A stretch of 26,394 bases of DNA, taken from the NCBI GenBank assembly GCA_964250215.1, contig CAXUEX010000023.1, positions 1 through 26,394 on the forward strand. The letters run 5' to 3'. The notes below the pieces were generated by a model. It was not told the DNA's origin and did not search any database. It saw nothing but the letters and a program-made list of their open reading frames with translations. Of the stretch, positions 1 through 7,899 are shown one piece after another (position 1 is the stretch's first letter; every line of letters starts with the position of its first letter). Both the position numbers and the translations under genes were made by a program. The DNA is from DAIDJM01 sp964250215. Its GTDB lineage: Bacteria > Pseudomonadota > Alphaproteobacteria > Acetobacterales > Acetobacteraceae.

Positions 1-19
1 CTCCCCTATATCCGCCGCC

Positions 20-424
20 ATGATCGGCACCCGGTTGTTCACGTGGCTGCACGGCCGGAAAGTCGGCACCGACGAGTTCGGCAACCGCTATTTCCAGGAA
101 GCCCGGAAGCGCGCCGGCCGCCTGCGGCAGCGCCGCTGGGTGATGTTTGCCGGCGGCCAGGAGGAAGCCACGCTGGTGCCGCCCGAATGGCACGCCTGGC
201 TGCACTACACCACCGATGCGCCGATCACCGGGCCGCGCTTCGCCTGGCAGAAGCCGCATCTGCCCAACCTCACCGGCACCGCTTCGGGCTATCGGCCGCC
301 CGGCCACGATTACATGGGCGGAAGGCGAGGGGCCGCGACCGGCGATTACGAAGCCTGGTCGCCGGATGACGAAGCGCCCGCCCCCGCCGCCCCGGCGCCC
401 GCCGAAGACGCGGGCCTGCGCTGA
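20..424 (+). CDS. NDUFA12-family NADH:ubiquinone oxidoreductase accessory subunit (B17.2-like)
   Basis: This 134-aa protein resembles the NDUFA12/B17.2 family, accessory subunits of respiratory complex I in alphaproteobacteria and mitochondria that act at the inner membrane on the matrix/cytoplasmic side. The recognisable core is an N-terminal GTRLFTWLHG stretch, then VGTDEFGNRYF, RRWVMF, VPPEWHAWLHY and a C-terminal LTGTASGYRPPGHD. The last ~30 residues are Ala/Pro-rich and probably disordered. ATG at 20 is the first usable start; only 19 bases precede it, so a slightly longer N-terminus or an upstream operon gene outside the window cannot be excluded. It ends 2 nt before the mlaD-like gene, so the two are very likely co-transcribed. 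The family call rests on motif recognition and is firm; the complex I role is known for the family, not shown here. Confidence 0.93.
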   Translation: MIGTRLFTWLHGRKVGTDEFGNRYFQEARKRAGRLRQRRWVMFAGGQEEATLVPPEWHAWLHYTTDAPITGPRFAWQKPHLPNLTGTASGYRPPGHDYMGGRRGAATGDYEAWSPDDEAPAPAAPAPAEDAGLR

Positions 425-426
425 AC

Positions 427-954
427 ATGGCGCGGCACAACCCCGCGGAACTCGTCACGGGCGCGGCCGTGCTGCTGATCGCCGGCGCCTTCCTGGTCTA
501 TGCCGTCACGAACACCGGCCGCGGTTTCGCCAACGCCGGCGGCTACACGCTGCACGCGGCGTTCGATCACGTGGACGGACTCTCGAACGGCGCCGACGTG
601 CGCATCGCCGGCGTGAAAGTGGGCAGCATCACGGCGATAACGCTGGACCCGAAAACCTATCTGGCCAACGTAACATTCACCGTGCAGAACGGCGTCGCGC
701 TCACCACCGACAGCAGCGCCACGGTTTCCTCCGATGGGCTGCTGGGCGGCAAGTATCTGGCGCTGGCCGATGGCGGCGCCGAGACCAACCTGAAAGACGG
801 CGGCACCATCGGGATCACCCAGGGTTCGATGAACCTGGAAGCCATGATTGGTAAATACATCTTCGGCGGAACCGGCGGCGGCGCGCCGAAAACCGGCAGC
901 AAGCCCCAGGGCGGCGGCAACGGCGGCGGCGGCGGCCTCGCGCCCCTGAAATGA
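427..954 (+). CDS. mlaD: MlaD-like MCE-domain protein (outer-membrane lipid asymmetry)
   Basis: This 175-aa protein has one N-terminal membrane segment (about residues 11-30) and a single MCE domain (about 38-118), including FDHVDGLSNGADVRIAGVKVG and a GLLGGKYLAL motif. The tail is Gly-rich and of low complexity. MlaD hexamers sit in the inner membrane with the MlaE permease and MlaF ATPase and pass phospholipids between the membranes. No mlaE, mlaF, mlaB or mlaC homologue lies in the window, so this copy is separated from its usual partners, an arrangement common in alphaproteobacteria. It starts 2 nt after the NDUFA12-like gene and its stop overlaps the next gene's start (ATGA). MlaD is the best call; a general MCE family protein is the fallback. 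Confidence 0.9.
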   Translation: MARHNPAELVTGAAVLLIAGAFLVYAVTNTGRGFANAGGYTLHAAFDHVDGLSNGADVRIAGVKVGSITAITLDPKTYLANVTFTVQNGVALTTDSSATVSSDGLLGGKYLALADGGAETNLKDGGTIGITQGSMNLEAMIGKYIFGGTGGGAPKTGSKPQGGGNGGGGGLAPLK

Positions 955-1148
955 CAAGCTGGCGCACCGCAGACGGCACGCCGATCGCCTGCCGCGAGAA
1001 ACTGAAAATGCTGGAAGAAAACGCCGCCGAGCTGCAACAGGCGATGCAGGATGCGTTCGAGGATGCGGTGCTGATGGGCGTGGACGAGGCCGCGATGCGC
1101 GAGTGGTTCACGCAGGCCGCCGCATCGCTGCGGACGCCGAAGCGATGA
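951..1148 (+). CDS. small conserved-looking hypothetical protein (65 aa)
   Basis: This is a 65-aa soluble, acidic, mostly helical protein with no signal peptide or membrane segment. The middle (about residues 17-50) is rich in Glu, Ala, Leu and Met with AAEL, AMQDAFEDAV and DEAAMREWF stretches, suggesting two helices. I do not recognise the family. It is supported as a real gene by its position: its ATG overlaps the mlaD stop and its TGA overlaps the next gene's ATG, so removing it would leave a 190-bp hole in an otherwise gapless operon. Coupling to mlaD and a DUF2155 gene hints at an envelope or respiration link, which is only inference. Confidence 0.72.
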   Translation: MTSWRTADGTPIACREKLKMLEENAAELQQAMQDAFEDAVLMGVDEAAMREWFTQAAASLRTPKR

Positions 1149-1522
1149 AATGGGCCCTGCTGCTGCTGCTGGCGTTTCCAGCCTTTGCCGATCAGGCGAA
1201 AGCGCCGGACATGTCGCCGCCCGACACCTGGGTGAAGCGCGACACGGCAACGCTGCGCGTGCTTAACAAGATCGAATCGAGCGTGCAGCAGATCACCTTG
1301 CGCGTCGGCGAGCACGTGCAGGTGGGACCGCTCACCATCGCGCTCGCCGGCTGCGACGTGCGCCCACCCGATCTGCCGCAGGACGCCACCGCGCATCTCA
1401 CGATTACCGATGCGCAATCGCCAGCAGCCACCCTGTTCGATGGCTGGATGCTGCAGAACGAACCCGGGCTGAACATGCTGGAGCATCCGGTTTACGACGT
1501 GCAGCTTGCCGGATGTTCCTGA
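1145..1522 (+). CDS. DUF2155 family exported protein
   Basis: This 125-aa precursor has a short signal peptide (Lys then a Leu-rich core, Ala-Phe-Ala cleavage near residue 15). The mature domain matches DUF2155: TATLRVLNKIESSVQQ, an AGCDVRPPD segment, FDGWML and a final HPVYDVQLAGC. Two Cys residues (in AGCDVRP and at the C-terminus) could form a disulfide in the periplasm. The function of DUF2155 is unknown; it is widespread in alphaproteobacteria and often lies near the NDUFA12-like gene, as here. ATG 1145 is chosen over an upstream in-frame GTG at 1103 because it overlaps the preceding stop by 4 bases and directly precedes the signal peptide. Confidence 0.9.
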   Translation: MKWALLLLLAFPAFADQAKAPDMSPPDTWVKRDTATLRVLNKIESSVQQITLRVGEHVQVGPLTIALAGCDVRPPDLPQDATAHLTITDAQSPAATLFDGWMLQNEPGLNMLEHPVYDVQLAGCS

Positions 1523-1529
1523 TATCGGC

Positions 1530-2231
1530 ATGAAGAAAGACCTGCCGCATCCCGATCGTGCCGCCTATTTCCTGGATTTCGATGGCACGCTGATCGATAT
1601 CGCGCCGGCGCCGGACCGCGTTCACGTGCCCGACATGCTGGTGCCGGCCCTGCGGGGTCTCAGCGCGAAAGCCGCGGGCGCCTTGGCCATCGTCAGCGGC
1701 CGGCCGCTCGGGCAAATCGATGCGCTGCTCGGGCAGGCATTCCCCGCCGCCGGCCAGCACGGCGCCGAGCGGCGCTTCCTGCCAGGTGCGGCACCGGAAT
1801 ATCCGGATTTCGCCTCGCCCGATGCAGCCTGGGTGGCGGCGGCGGCGGTGCTGGTGGCGTCGCATCCCGGATCGATGCTGGAACAGAAGCGCCACGGCTT
1901 CGTGCTGCATTTCCGCGCCGTACCGGAAGCGGCGGAAGCGTTGCGCGGCGGCTTGCAGCGCCTGGTCGCCGGCCATGCCGATTTCGAGATCATGCCGACC
2001 AAGGCAGCCTGGGAACTGCGGCCGAAAGCGGCGCACAAGGGCGCGGCGGTGCAGGCGCTGATGCGGCAGGCGCCGTTTGCCGGGCGCGTACCGCTTTATG
2101 TGGGCGACGACGTAACCGACGAGGACGGCATCGAAGCGGTGCAGCGGCTGGGCGGCATCGGCCTGCGCGTCGATCCCGATTTCGGCGGCCCGGCCGGCGT
2201 GCGCGCCTGGATCGCGGAACTCGCCGCATGA
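1530..2231 (+). CDS. otsB: trehalose-6-phosphate phosphatase
   Basis: This 233-aa HAD-superfamily enzyme removes phosphate from trehalose 6-phosphate, the last step of the OtsAB route to the osmo- and desiccation protectant trehalose. Visible motifs are the catalytic DFDGTL near residues 16-21 (nucleophile Asp16, acid/base Asp18), IVSGRP in motif II, a KAAHKG Lys region and the metal-binding GDDVTDEDG near the C-terminus. ATG 1530 is preferred; a TTG at 1506 would add eight residues and overlap the DUF2155 gene by 17 bases. Its usual partner, otsA (trehalose-6-phosphate synthase), is not in the window. The stop overlaps the next gene's ATG. Confidence 0.93.
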   Translation: MKKDLPHPDRAAYFLDFDGTLIDIAPAPDRVHVPDMLVPALRGLSAKAAGALAIVSGRPLGQIDALLGQAFPAAGQHGAERRFLPGAAPEYPDFASPDAAWVAAAAVLVASHPGSMLEQKRHGFVLHFRAVPEAAEALRGGLQRLVAGHADFEIMPTKAAWELRPKAAHKGAAVQALMRQAPFAGRVPLYVGDDVTDEDGIEAVQRLGGIGLRVDPDFGGPAGVRAWIAELAA

Positions 2232-2749
2232 TACCGGGCAGCGGCTTCGCTGAGCGCGCCGGTATGATCCGCGCCGCGCTGTTCGGGCTCGTCGCCTGCA
2301 TCGTCGCGGTGTGCGTGGCGCTGGGTGCGCAGCGTTTCGGCGGCCTGATCCCGTGCCCGCTCTGCCTGTGGGAACGCTGGCCATATCGCGTGGGGATATA
2401 TGCGGCGCTGTTCGCCATCCTGCTGCGCGGCACTTGGCGCGGTCTGGCCGTGTGCGTGCTGTGCGTCGCCATGCTGGCCGCCGTGGCGCTGGCCGCGACC
2501 CATGTGGGCGTGGAGCAGCGCTGGTGGAAAAGCCCGCTGCCCGAATGCAGCGCGCCCGATTTCCACGGCATGAGCGTGGCCCAGCGCCTGGCCGCGATGC
2601 ATGACCGGCCGAGCAAGAGCTGCGAGGACGCCGATTACCCGGTGCCGGGTCTGCCCGTGAGCTTCGCGCAGGGAAACCTGATCTATGCGCTGGCGGTTTG
2701 CGCCGGGCTCGCCATCTCTCTGCGCGGCACGATTAGGAGGCCGGCATGA
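2228..2749 (+). CDS. dsbB: DsbB-like disulfide bond formation protein
   Basis: This 173-aa integral membrane protein has four predicted helices and two Cys pairs expected of DsbB: C43-P-L-C46 just after the first helix and C107/C132 in the second periplasmic loop. DsbB reoxidises periplasmic DsbA and passes the electrons to quinone in the inner membrane. ATG 2228 overlaps the otsB stop (ATGA). An internal ATG at 2264 would start right before the first helix and is a reasonable alternative. No dsbA is nearby, but ccmG and ccmH, which also handle thiols in the periplasm, are encoded further along. The downstream coq7 makes a ubiquinone-related neighbourhood. Confidence 0.9.
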   Translation: MIPGSGFAERAGMIRAALFGLVACIVAVCVALGAQRFGGLIPCPLCLWERWPYRVGIYAALFAILLRGTWRGLAVCVLCVAMLAAVALAATHVGVEQRWWKSPLPECSAPDFHGMSVAQRLAAMHDRPSKSCEDADYPVPGLPVSFAQGNLIYALAVCAGLAISLRGTIRRPA

Positions 2750-3279
2750 GCCTGCCAGGCGACCGCACGCAGCAGGAAACCATCGAACGCATCATCCGCG
2801 TGGATCACGCGGGCGAATACGGCGCCAAGCGCATCTATCAGGGGCAAATCGCGGTGCTGGGCAACGGCCCGAAAGGCGATGTGCTGCGCCACATGCAGAG
2901 CCAGGAGCAGGTGCACCTCGACACATTCAGCCGCCTGATCGCCGAACGCCGCGTGCGCCCAACGGCGTTGCTGCCGTTCTGGCACCTCGCCGGCTACACG
3001 CTGGGTGCCGTCACCGCGGCGATGGGCGAGCGCGCCGCCATGGCCTGCACGGTGGCCGTGGAGGAAGCGATCGACGAGCATTACAGCGCCCAGGCCGCCT
3101 CGCTCGATGACGGCGAAGCCGAGCTGCGCGACACCATCGAAAAATTCCGCGCCGAGGAACTCGAGCACCGCGATATCGGGCTGGAGCACGAAGCGGAACT
3201 CGCGCCCGGCTACCGGGCGATGAGCGCGCTGATCAAGCTGGGATGCAAGGTGGCGATTGCGATCAGCGAACGGATATGA
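2746..3279 (+). CDS. coq7: Coq7-type 3-demethoxyubiquinol 3-hydroxylase
   Basis: This 177-aa ferritin-like diiron protein hydroxylates the demethoxyubiquinol ring late in ubiquinone synthesis, at the membrane surface. Expected iron ligands are visible: E24 in DHAGEYGA, E54 and H57 in QEQVH, then VEEAIDEHY and RAEELEHRD in the second half. A strong AGGAGG at 2735-2740 lies 5 nt before ATG 2746, inside the end of dsbB, so this last gene of the operon has its own efficient ribosome site as well as stop-start overlap. Its last 17 bases overlap the end of pqiC on the other strand, leaving no room for a terminator between the two operons. Confidence 0.95.
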   Translation: MSLPGDRTQQETIERIIRVDHAGEYGAKRIYQGQIAVLGNGPKGDVLRHMQSQEQVHLDTFSRLIAERRVRPTALLPFWHLAGYTLGAVTAAMGERAAMACTVAVEEAIDEHYSAQAASLDDGEAELRDTIEKFRAEELEHRDIGLEHEAELAPGYRAMSALIKLGCKVAIAISERI

Positions 3280-3841
3280 GTGGCTGACGCATCGCGGCGG
3301 CGATCTGGTCCGAAAGCTGTCCCAGCAACCCGCTCATCGCCGCCGCCGGCGCGCCGGCGCCGGCGCCGGCAGAATTGGCAATGAGCCTGATGTCGCGAGC
3401 CGCCAGCGGCTGGTGCCCGCTGCCTTGTTCCACCGCATAGGCGGCTTCCAAAACCACCGCGCCGCTCGCATCGGGATCGAAACGGCGTATATCCACTTCC
3501 ACGCGGGCATCGGGGTCGGCCGATATCGCACCCTCGTCGGTATACACGCTGCTGCCCGGCAGGCGCTGCGACAGGTTGGAAGCCAGAACGCGGCCGATCA
3601 TTTCGCTCAACGGCGCCGCCCAGCGCTGCTGGCTGTTGGTGCTGAGCTGGTAATGGCTCAGCTTCAGCACCACGTCCGAACGATCCAGATAGCCGGCCAG
3701 GCCCGGCCGGCGGATTTCGATGTTGCGGAAAGCGGTGATGCCGGCAGCGCCGGGTTCCGGCACCAGCGTGTAGATATTGGGTTCGGGCGAACTGCACGCA
3801 GCCAGCGCGAAGGCGATCGGAAGCGCCTTTATCGTCTTCAT
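3263..3841 (-). CDS. pqiC: PqiC-like ABC-type transport auxiliary lipoprotein
   Basis: This 192-aa protein has a lipoprotein signal peptide (MKTIK, hydrophobic core, lipobox ALAAC, lipidated Cys about residue 19) and a PqiC/DUF330-type body with IYTLVPEP near the start. PqiC is the outer-membrane lipoprotein that joins the PqiB MCE tube to the outer membrane in a route for lipids between membranes. Its ATG overlaps the pqiB stop (ATGA). A run of Ala/Gly before the last helix is of low complexity. The final codons overlap coq7 on the opposite strand by 17 bp. Order and type match the pqiABC operon of other Proteobacteria. Confidence 0.9.
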   Translation of the reverse strand: MKTIKALPIAFALAACSSPEPNIYTLVPEPGAAGITAFRNIEIRRPGLAGYLDRSDVVLKLSHYQLSTNSQQRWAAPLSEMIGRVLASNLSQRLPGSSVYTDEGAISADPDARVEVDIRRFDPDASGAVVLEAAYAVEQGSGHQPLAARDIRLIANSAGAGAGAPAAAMSGLLGQLSDQIAAAMRQPLISVR

Positions 3842-5520
3842 TGTCCCGTCGCCTCCGCCGTGCGTCCGCGCAGCAGCGCCTCGGGGTGCCGGTCCAGAAA
3901 ATCCGCCAGCATGCGGAAGCTGCGCACCGCATTCTCCGTCTGATCCAGCAGGCGCGATACGCTGCGCTTGAAATCGGAATTGCCGCCGTAACCGCTCTCG
4001 CCCAGCGTGGTGTTCAGGCGCGCGACCGCCTGTTGCAGATCCCGGCTGATCTGCGGCAGCTTCTGCAACACCGGCTGCATGCCCACATTCGTCCGGTGCA
4101 CCAGGTCTTTGGCATCGGCCAGGGTTGCGGAAAGGTTGTGCACGGCTTCCTTCAGATCGGGGCCGCTGGTGGCGCGATCGAGCGATTTCAGCGTGTGATC
4201 CAGGCTGCGGCCGATGTCGTCGAACGGGATGGCTTGCAGCTTCGTCGCGATGTCGCTGAGCGCGTTCGTGATGTTGTCCATGCCGCCCGGCTGGCTCGGC
4301 AGCACCAGCGCCGGACCTTCGCGGCCGATGGTGGCGGCTGCCGCGCCGGGCACGTATTCCAACGCGATGGCCTTCTGCCCGGTGATCAGGCTGGTCGATT
4401 CCAGCTCCGCCCGCACACCCTGGCCCACCAGCGTGCGGGTGATCACCTCCGGATCTTCCTGCTGCGCAATTTCCTGCTCGGTGAACACCCGTTCCGGCTG
4501 AAGATCGAAAGCGACGCGCGCCTGGAAACTCTCGCCGCGATTTTTCATCAGCAGCCGCACATCCGTGACCGCGCCGATCTGGATGCCGAAGAACTCCACG
4601 GGCGAGCCCGCGGCAAGCCCCCGGACCGAGCTTCGGAAATACGTGACGAACGGGATGTTGTTCGTATAACCCGCGGCATCCGCGTCGCTCTTGCTGCCGT
4701 AGAGCACGAAATGGCTGCCATCGGGGCTCGGCTTTTCGTAGTCCATGTCGGTGGGGATGGCGAAGGCGATGCCGCCGGAAAGCAGCGCCTGGATGGATTG
4801 CAGCTCCACATGGATGCCCTGCGGCCCGAAATTCACCGAGATGCCGGAGGTGTTCCAGAAATGTGTGCTGGGCCGGACGAACTTGTCGAAGGGCTGGCGG
4901 ACGAAGATGTTGATCTTGACCGGGCCGAGTCCGTTGCCGATATCGTAGCTGAGAACCTCGCCCACCGTGATGTCGCGGTAGAACACGGGCGCGCCGGAAC
5001 TGATGGAGCCCAGCCTTCCGGCCTGCAGCACGAAGCTTCTGCCGGGTTCGCCGGAGCGCACGGCCGGCGGATCTTCCAGACCCACGAAATGATCGGTCGG
5101 CTCGCCGCCCGGATCGCCGGGATCCACCTCGATATAGCCGCCGGAAACCAGCGTTTCGAGCCCGGAAATGTTGCCCGCGCTCAGCCGCGGCCGCACCACC
5201 CAGAAATGCGCGTGCGTGGTGAGCAGCTTGTCGCCCTCGCGCTTCATGCGCACCCGCACCACCACATGGCTGAGATCGCCGGAAAGCCGCACGTTCTCCA
5301 CCGTGCCGAGCGAAACCGCCTTGTGCTTCACCTCCGTCTGCTGCGCGGTGATGCCGTCCGCGGTGCGGAACGTGATGGTGATCAGCGGCCCCTGATCGGC
5401 CAGCGTCTTGATAGCCAGGTAAAGCCCGATCGCGGCCGCGGTGATCGGCACCAGCCAAATCCACGAAAAACGCCGGCGGCGGCGCACGCTGGCCGCCGGA
5501 TGCTGCGCCGAACCGCTCAC
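3838..5520 (-). CDS. pqiB: PqiB, multi-MCE-domain intermembrane transport protein
   Basis: This 560-aa protein has a short basic cytoplasmic N-terminus, one membrane helix (about residues 21-38) and three MCE domains in the first ~400 residues, each with the typical pattern around V-S/G-L-G (for example KHKAVSLGTVENVRLS, YRDITVGEVLSYDIG, FFGIQIGAVTDVRLL). The C-terminal ~150 residues are helical and likely form the long needle that crosses the periplasm, as in E. coli PqiB. The GTG start at 5520 overlaps the pqiA stop (GTGA); an upstream in-frame start would extend the protein into pqiA and lacks family support. Length is close to the usual ~545 aa. Confidence 0.94.
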   Translation of the reverse strand: MSGSAQHPAASVRRRRRFSWIWLVPITAAAIGLYLAIKTLADQGPLITITFRTADGITAQQTEVKHKAVSLGTVENVRLSGDLSHVVVRVRMKREGDKLLTTHAHFWVVRPRLSAGNISGLETLVSGGYIEVDPGDPGGEPTDHFVGLEDPPAVRSGEPGRSFVLQAGRLGSISSGAPVFYRDITVGEVLSYDIGNGLGPVKINIFVRQPFDKFVRPSTHFWNTSGISVNFGPQGIHVELQSIQALLSGGIAFAIPTDMDYEKPSPDGSHFVLYGSKSDADAAGYTNNIPFVTYFRSSVRGLAAGSPVEFFGIQIGAVTDVRLLMKNRGESFQARVAFDLQPERVFTEQEIAQQEDPEVITRTLVGQGVRAELESTSLITGQKAIALEYVPGAAAATIGREGPALVLPSQPGGMDNITNALSDIATKLQAIPFDDIGRSLDHTLKSLDRATSGPDLKEAVHNLSATLADAKDLVHRTNVGMQPVLQKLPQISRDLQQAVARLNTTLGESGYGGNSDFKRSVSRLLDQTENAVRSFRMLADFLDRHPEALLRGRTAEATGQ

Positions 5521-6914
5521 GCGCTGGCCGCCGCTTCCGGCAGCGCGGCGCCCGGCAGCGGTTCCGGCGGCGGATCGGCGACATCCCACATGATGCGCGG
5601 ATCGAAGGCCCGGGCCGCGAACATCGTCAGGATCACCACGGCGGCAAAGGCAATGGCGCCCGCGTTGGGCAGCACAGTGGCGATGAAGCCCATATGCACC
5701 AGCGCCACGAGCGTGGTGAGCATGAACACGTCGATCATCGACCAGCGGCCGATGCCTTCGATAAGCCGATAGAGCCGCGTGCGCTCCCGCAACGCGCGGG
5801 GCGAGCGCTCATGCGTCATGATCAGCATCGACGTCAGCCCGATCAGTTTCAGCAATGGAACCGTGATGCTGGCGAGGAACACCAGCAGCGCGAGCGGGAG
5901 CATGCCGGCCTGGATCAGTTCGATGACGCCGTTCAGGATGGTGCTGGGCTCGCCGCGGCCGAACCGGATCACCGTCAATATCGGATAGAGGTTCGCCGGC
6001 ACGTACAGGATGATGCCGGCCACCAGCAGCGCCCAGCAGCGGATCAGGCTCTGCCGCCGCCGGTGGCGCAGCCGCGTGCCGCAGCGCGGACACGGCCAGC
6101 CGGAAGGCGCGCACAGCACCAGCCGGCAGGTGTCGCAGCCGATCGGCCGGTGCGTGCCCGGCGGCTCGCGCACATGGATCAGGCCCTTGGCTTCCAGCGC
6201 GTCCCAGATCGATTCCGCGTCCATTTCCACATCGGCGGCGATCAGGCACAGCATCACGCCGGCCAGCGCGATCGCGCCCGGCTCCACGTTCACGGTGGCG
6301 ATCGCCTTCAGCCGCGAATAGGCCACCAGCAGCCCGAGCAGGAACACCTCGATCATCGACCAAGGCCGGATGCGCTCTATCCAGCCGAACAGGCGCGGCA
6401 GGATGCGCGGCGGATGCTCCAGCCTTATGCCCAGCAGCACGAACAACAGCAGAAACAACTGCACCGCCGGCATGCCCACCAGCGTGATCAGCACCACGAT
6501 GCCGATCTCCCACATGCCACGATCCCCGAGGCGCGAGGGCCCGGTGAACAACCCGGCCGTGGTGTCGGGGCCGGGCGCCGCCCCGTGCCGAAGCGGCCGG
6601 GGGGGCGGCCGCGCGCGCACCCCCAGCCCCCCACCCCCGCGCCGCGCGGCCCGGGTCAACACCCCGGCGGGGGTGACGCGGCGGGCCGCGTCCACGTGCA
6701 TCAGCGGCAGGTTCAGCGCCAGCACGAACAGCATCAGCGCCGCGATCACGCAGGCCAGCACCTTGTTGGCGCTGTCCCGGCGGCCGTGCCGCAGCGTGGC
6801 GTTGCAGCGCGGGCAATAGGCGGCGTCGCCCTGCTCCAACGCGGGCAGCGTCTGGAACAGGCCGCAATCCTGGCACTCGCGCTCGTTCGGAAGGATTTGC
6901 GCGGGCCCGGCCAT
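5517..6914 (-). CDS. pqiA: PqiA, paraquat-inducible inner-membrane protein (with suspect internal insertion)
   Basis: This 465-aa protein has two PqiA half-domains. Each begins with a zinc-ribbon-like Cys cluster (C14, C17, C34, C37; and GCDTCRLVLC with PCPRC in the second half) followed by about four membrane helices. PqiA is the inner-membrane partner of PqiB. Between LPLMHVDAA and TTAGLFTGPSRLGDRGMWE lies a segment of about 37 residues, rich in Arg, Gly and Pro, that does not look like the family and replaces the expected short loop. It is encoded by the G/C-only core of a 111-bp imperfect tandem repeat (see findings). Without it the protein would be about 428 aa, close to the normal size. 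The ATG at 6914 fits the family N-terminus. Confidence 0.9.
   Translation of the reverse strand: MAGPAQILPNERECQDCGLFQTLPALEQGDAAYCPRCNATLRHGRRDSANKVLACVIAALMLFVLALNLPLMHVDAARRVTPAGVLTRAARRGGGGLGVRARPPPRPLRHGAAPGPDTTAGLFTGPSRLGDRGMWEIGIVVLITLVGMPAVQLFLLLFVLLGIRLEHPPRILPRLFGWIERIRPWSMIEVFLLGLLVAYSRLKAIATVNVEPGAIALAGVMLCLIAADVEMDAESIWDALEAKGLIHVREPPGTHRPIGCDTCRLVLCAPSGWPCPRCGTRLRHRRRQSLIRCWALLVAGIILYVPANLYPILTVIRFGRGEPSTILNGVIELIQAGMLPLALLVFLASITVPLLKLIGLTSMLIMTHERSPRALRERTRLYRLIEGIGRWSMIDVFMLTTLVALVHMGFIATVLPNAGAIAFAAVVILTMFAARAFDPRIMWDVADPPPEPLPGAALPEAAASA
6510..6731. repeat. imperfect 111-bp tandem repeat inside pqiA, G/C-saturated at the centre
   Basis: Bases about 6510-6620 and 6621-6731 align without gaps at an offset of 111. 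From 6544-6597 against 6655-6708 I count 40 of 54 matches. Outer parts of both copies look like normal pqiA, while the inner parts replace A and T with G or C; 6601-6640 holds three A and no T. The unit is 37 codons, so the frame stays open. It may be a joining error at the ends of low-quality reads or a genuine decayed duplication. Confidence 0.75.
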
Positions 6915-7026
6915 GTGCCGCCCTTACATCACTTTCCGCCGCACCGGGAAAGCGCCCGGTTCGCCGTCTTGGCCGGACTCGGGTTGCCACCCATACTCAT
7001 CCGCCGGCGGCAAGGAGGCAGGCGCG

Positions 7027-7887
7027 TTGAGCATCGGCTACGAACGTCGCGCCCATGTGATCGTTCTGGGTAACGAGAAGGGCGGATCGGGCAAATCCAC
7101 CACCGCCATGCACCTGGTGGTGGGGTTGATGCGCGACGGCTATCGCGTCGGCGCCATCGACCTGGATGCGCGGCAGGGCACGCTTTCCGGCTACCTGGCG
7201 GCGCGCGTGGCATTCGCCGAGCGGCACGGCGTGGAATTGCCGCTGCCGGAATCGCGGGCGGTGCACCGCAGCGAGCGGGACAGCCGGGCCGAGGCCGAGG
7301 CCGAGGAAGCCGACCGGCTGCAAACGGCGCTGGCCGAGCTGCGCGCCGCGAACGACGTGCTGGTGATCGATTGCCCCGGCGCCGACACGCATCTGAGCCG
7401 GCTGGGCCACGCCCAGGCCGATACGCTGATTACGCCGATCAACGACAGCTTCGTCGATTTCGCGATGCTGGCCCGTGTGGATCCCGACAACCACGCGGTG
7501 ATCCACCCCAGCATCTACAGCGAAATGGTGTGGGAGGCCCGCAAGCGCCGGTTCGCCGCCGATCGCGGCCGGATCGACTGGATCGTCATGCGCAACCGCA
7601 TGGGCAGCACGGAAATGCGCAACAAGCGCGACGTGGGCGCCACGCTGGAGACGCTGGCCAAGCGCATCGGCTTCCGCACCGTGAAGGGTTTCGGTGAGCG
7701 GGTGATCTTCCGTGAACTTTATCTACAAGGGCTGACATTGATGGATGTGCGCGAGGCCGGGCTCGCGATCCAGATCGGCATGAGCCACATCGCCGCCCGG
7801 GCCGAGGTGCGGGCGCTGATTTCCGCCATCCGCAAGCCGGCGCCCCGCGGCGCGGAACTGGCGCTGGAGGTGGAGCCCGCAGCATAG
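7027..7887 (+). CDS. mipZ: MipZ, division-plane positioning ATPase (ParA/MinD family)
   Basis: This 286-aa P-loop ATPase has the deviant Walker A motif KGGSGKST (residues 18-25), a DLDARQGT switch region and VLVIDCPGADTHLSR. The MipZ-specific segments TPINDSFVDFAMLARVDP, YSEMVWEARK, DWIVMRNRM, FRTVKGFGERVIFRELYLQGLTL and HIAARAEVRAL are all present. In Caulobacter MipZ forms a gradient from the ParB-bound poles and blocks FtsZ assembly there, placing division at mid-cell. The start is TTG 7027, set by AAGGAGG at 7012-7018 with 8 nt spacing; an upstream ATG at 6913 would add 38 unrelated residues and overlap the divergent pqiA. An acidic insert EAEAEEADR around residue 90 is longer than usual. 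It stands alone, followed by a tRNA. Confidence 0.95.
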   Translation: MSIGYERRAHVIVLGNEKGGSGKSTTAMHLVVGLMRDGYRVGAIDLDARQGTLSGYLAARVAFAERHGVELPLPESRAVHRSERDSRAEAEAEEADRLQTALAELRAANDVLVIDCPGADTHLSRLGHAQADTLITPINDSFVDFAMLARVDPDNHAVIHPSIYSEMVWEARKRRFAADRGRIDWIVMRNRMGSTEMRNKRDVGATLETLAKRIGFRTVKGFGERVIFRELYLQGLTLMDVREAGLAIQIGMSHIAARAEVRALISAIRKPAPRGAELALEVEPAA

Positions 7888-7899
7888 GCGATCGCCGCG

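Noticed and set aside
3263..5584. a single 773-aa - strand frame across pqiB and pqiC
   Set aside because: Only its last 192 residues (pqiC) are real; the rest is an out-of-frame reading of pqiB, which has clear MCE domains in another frame.
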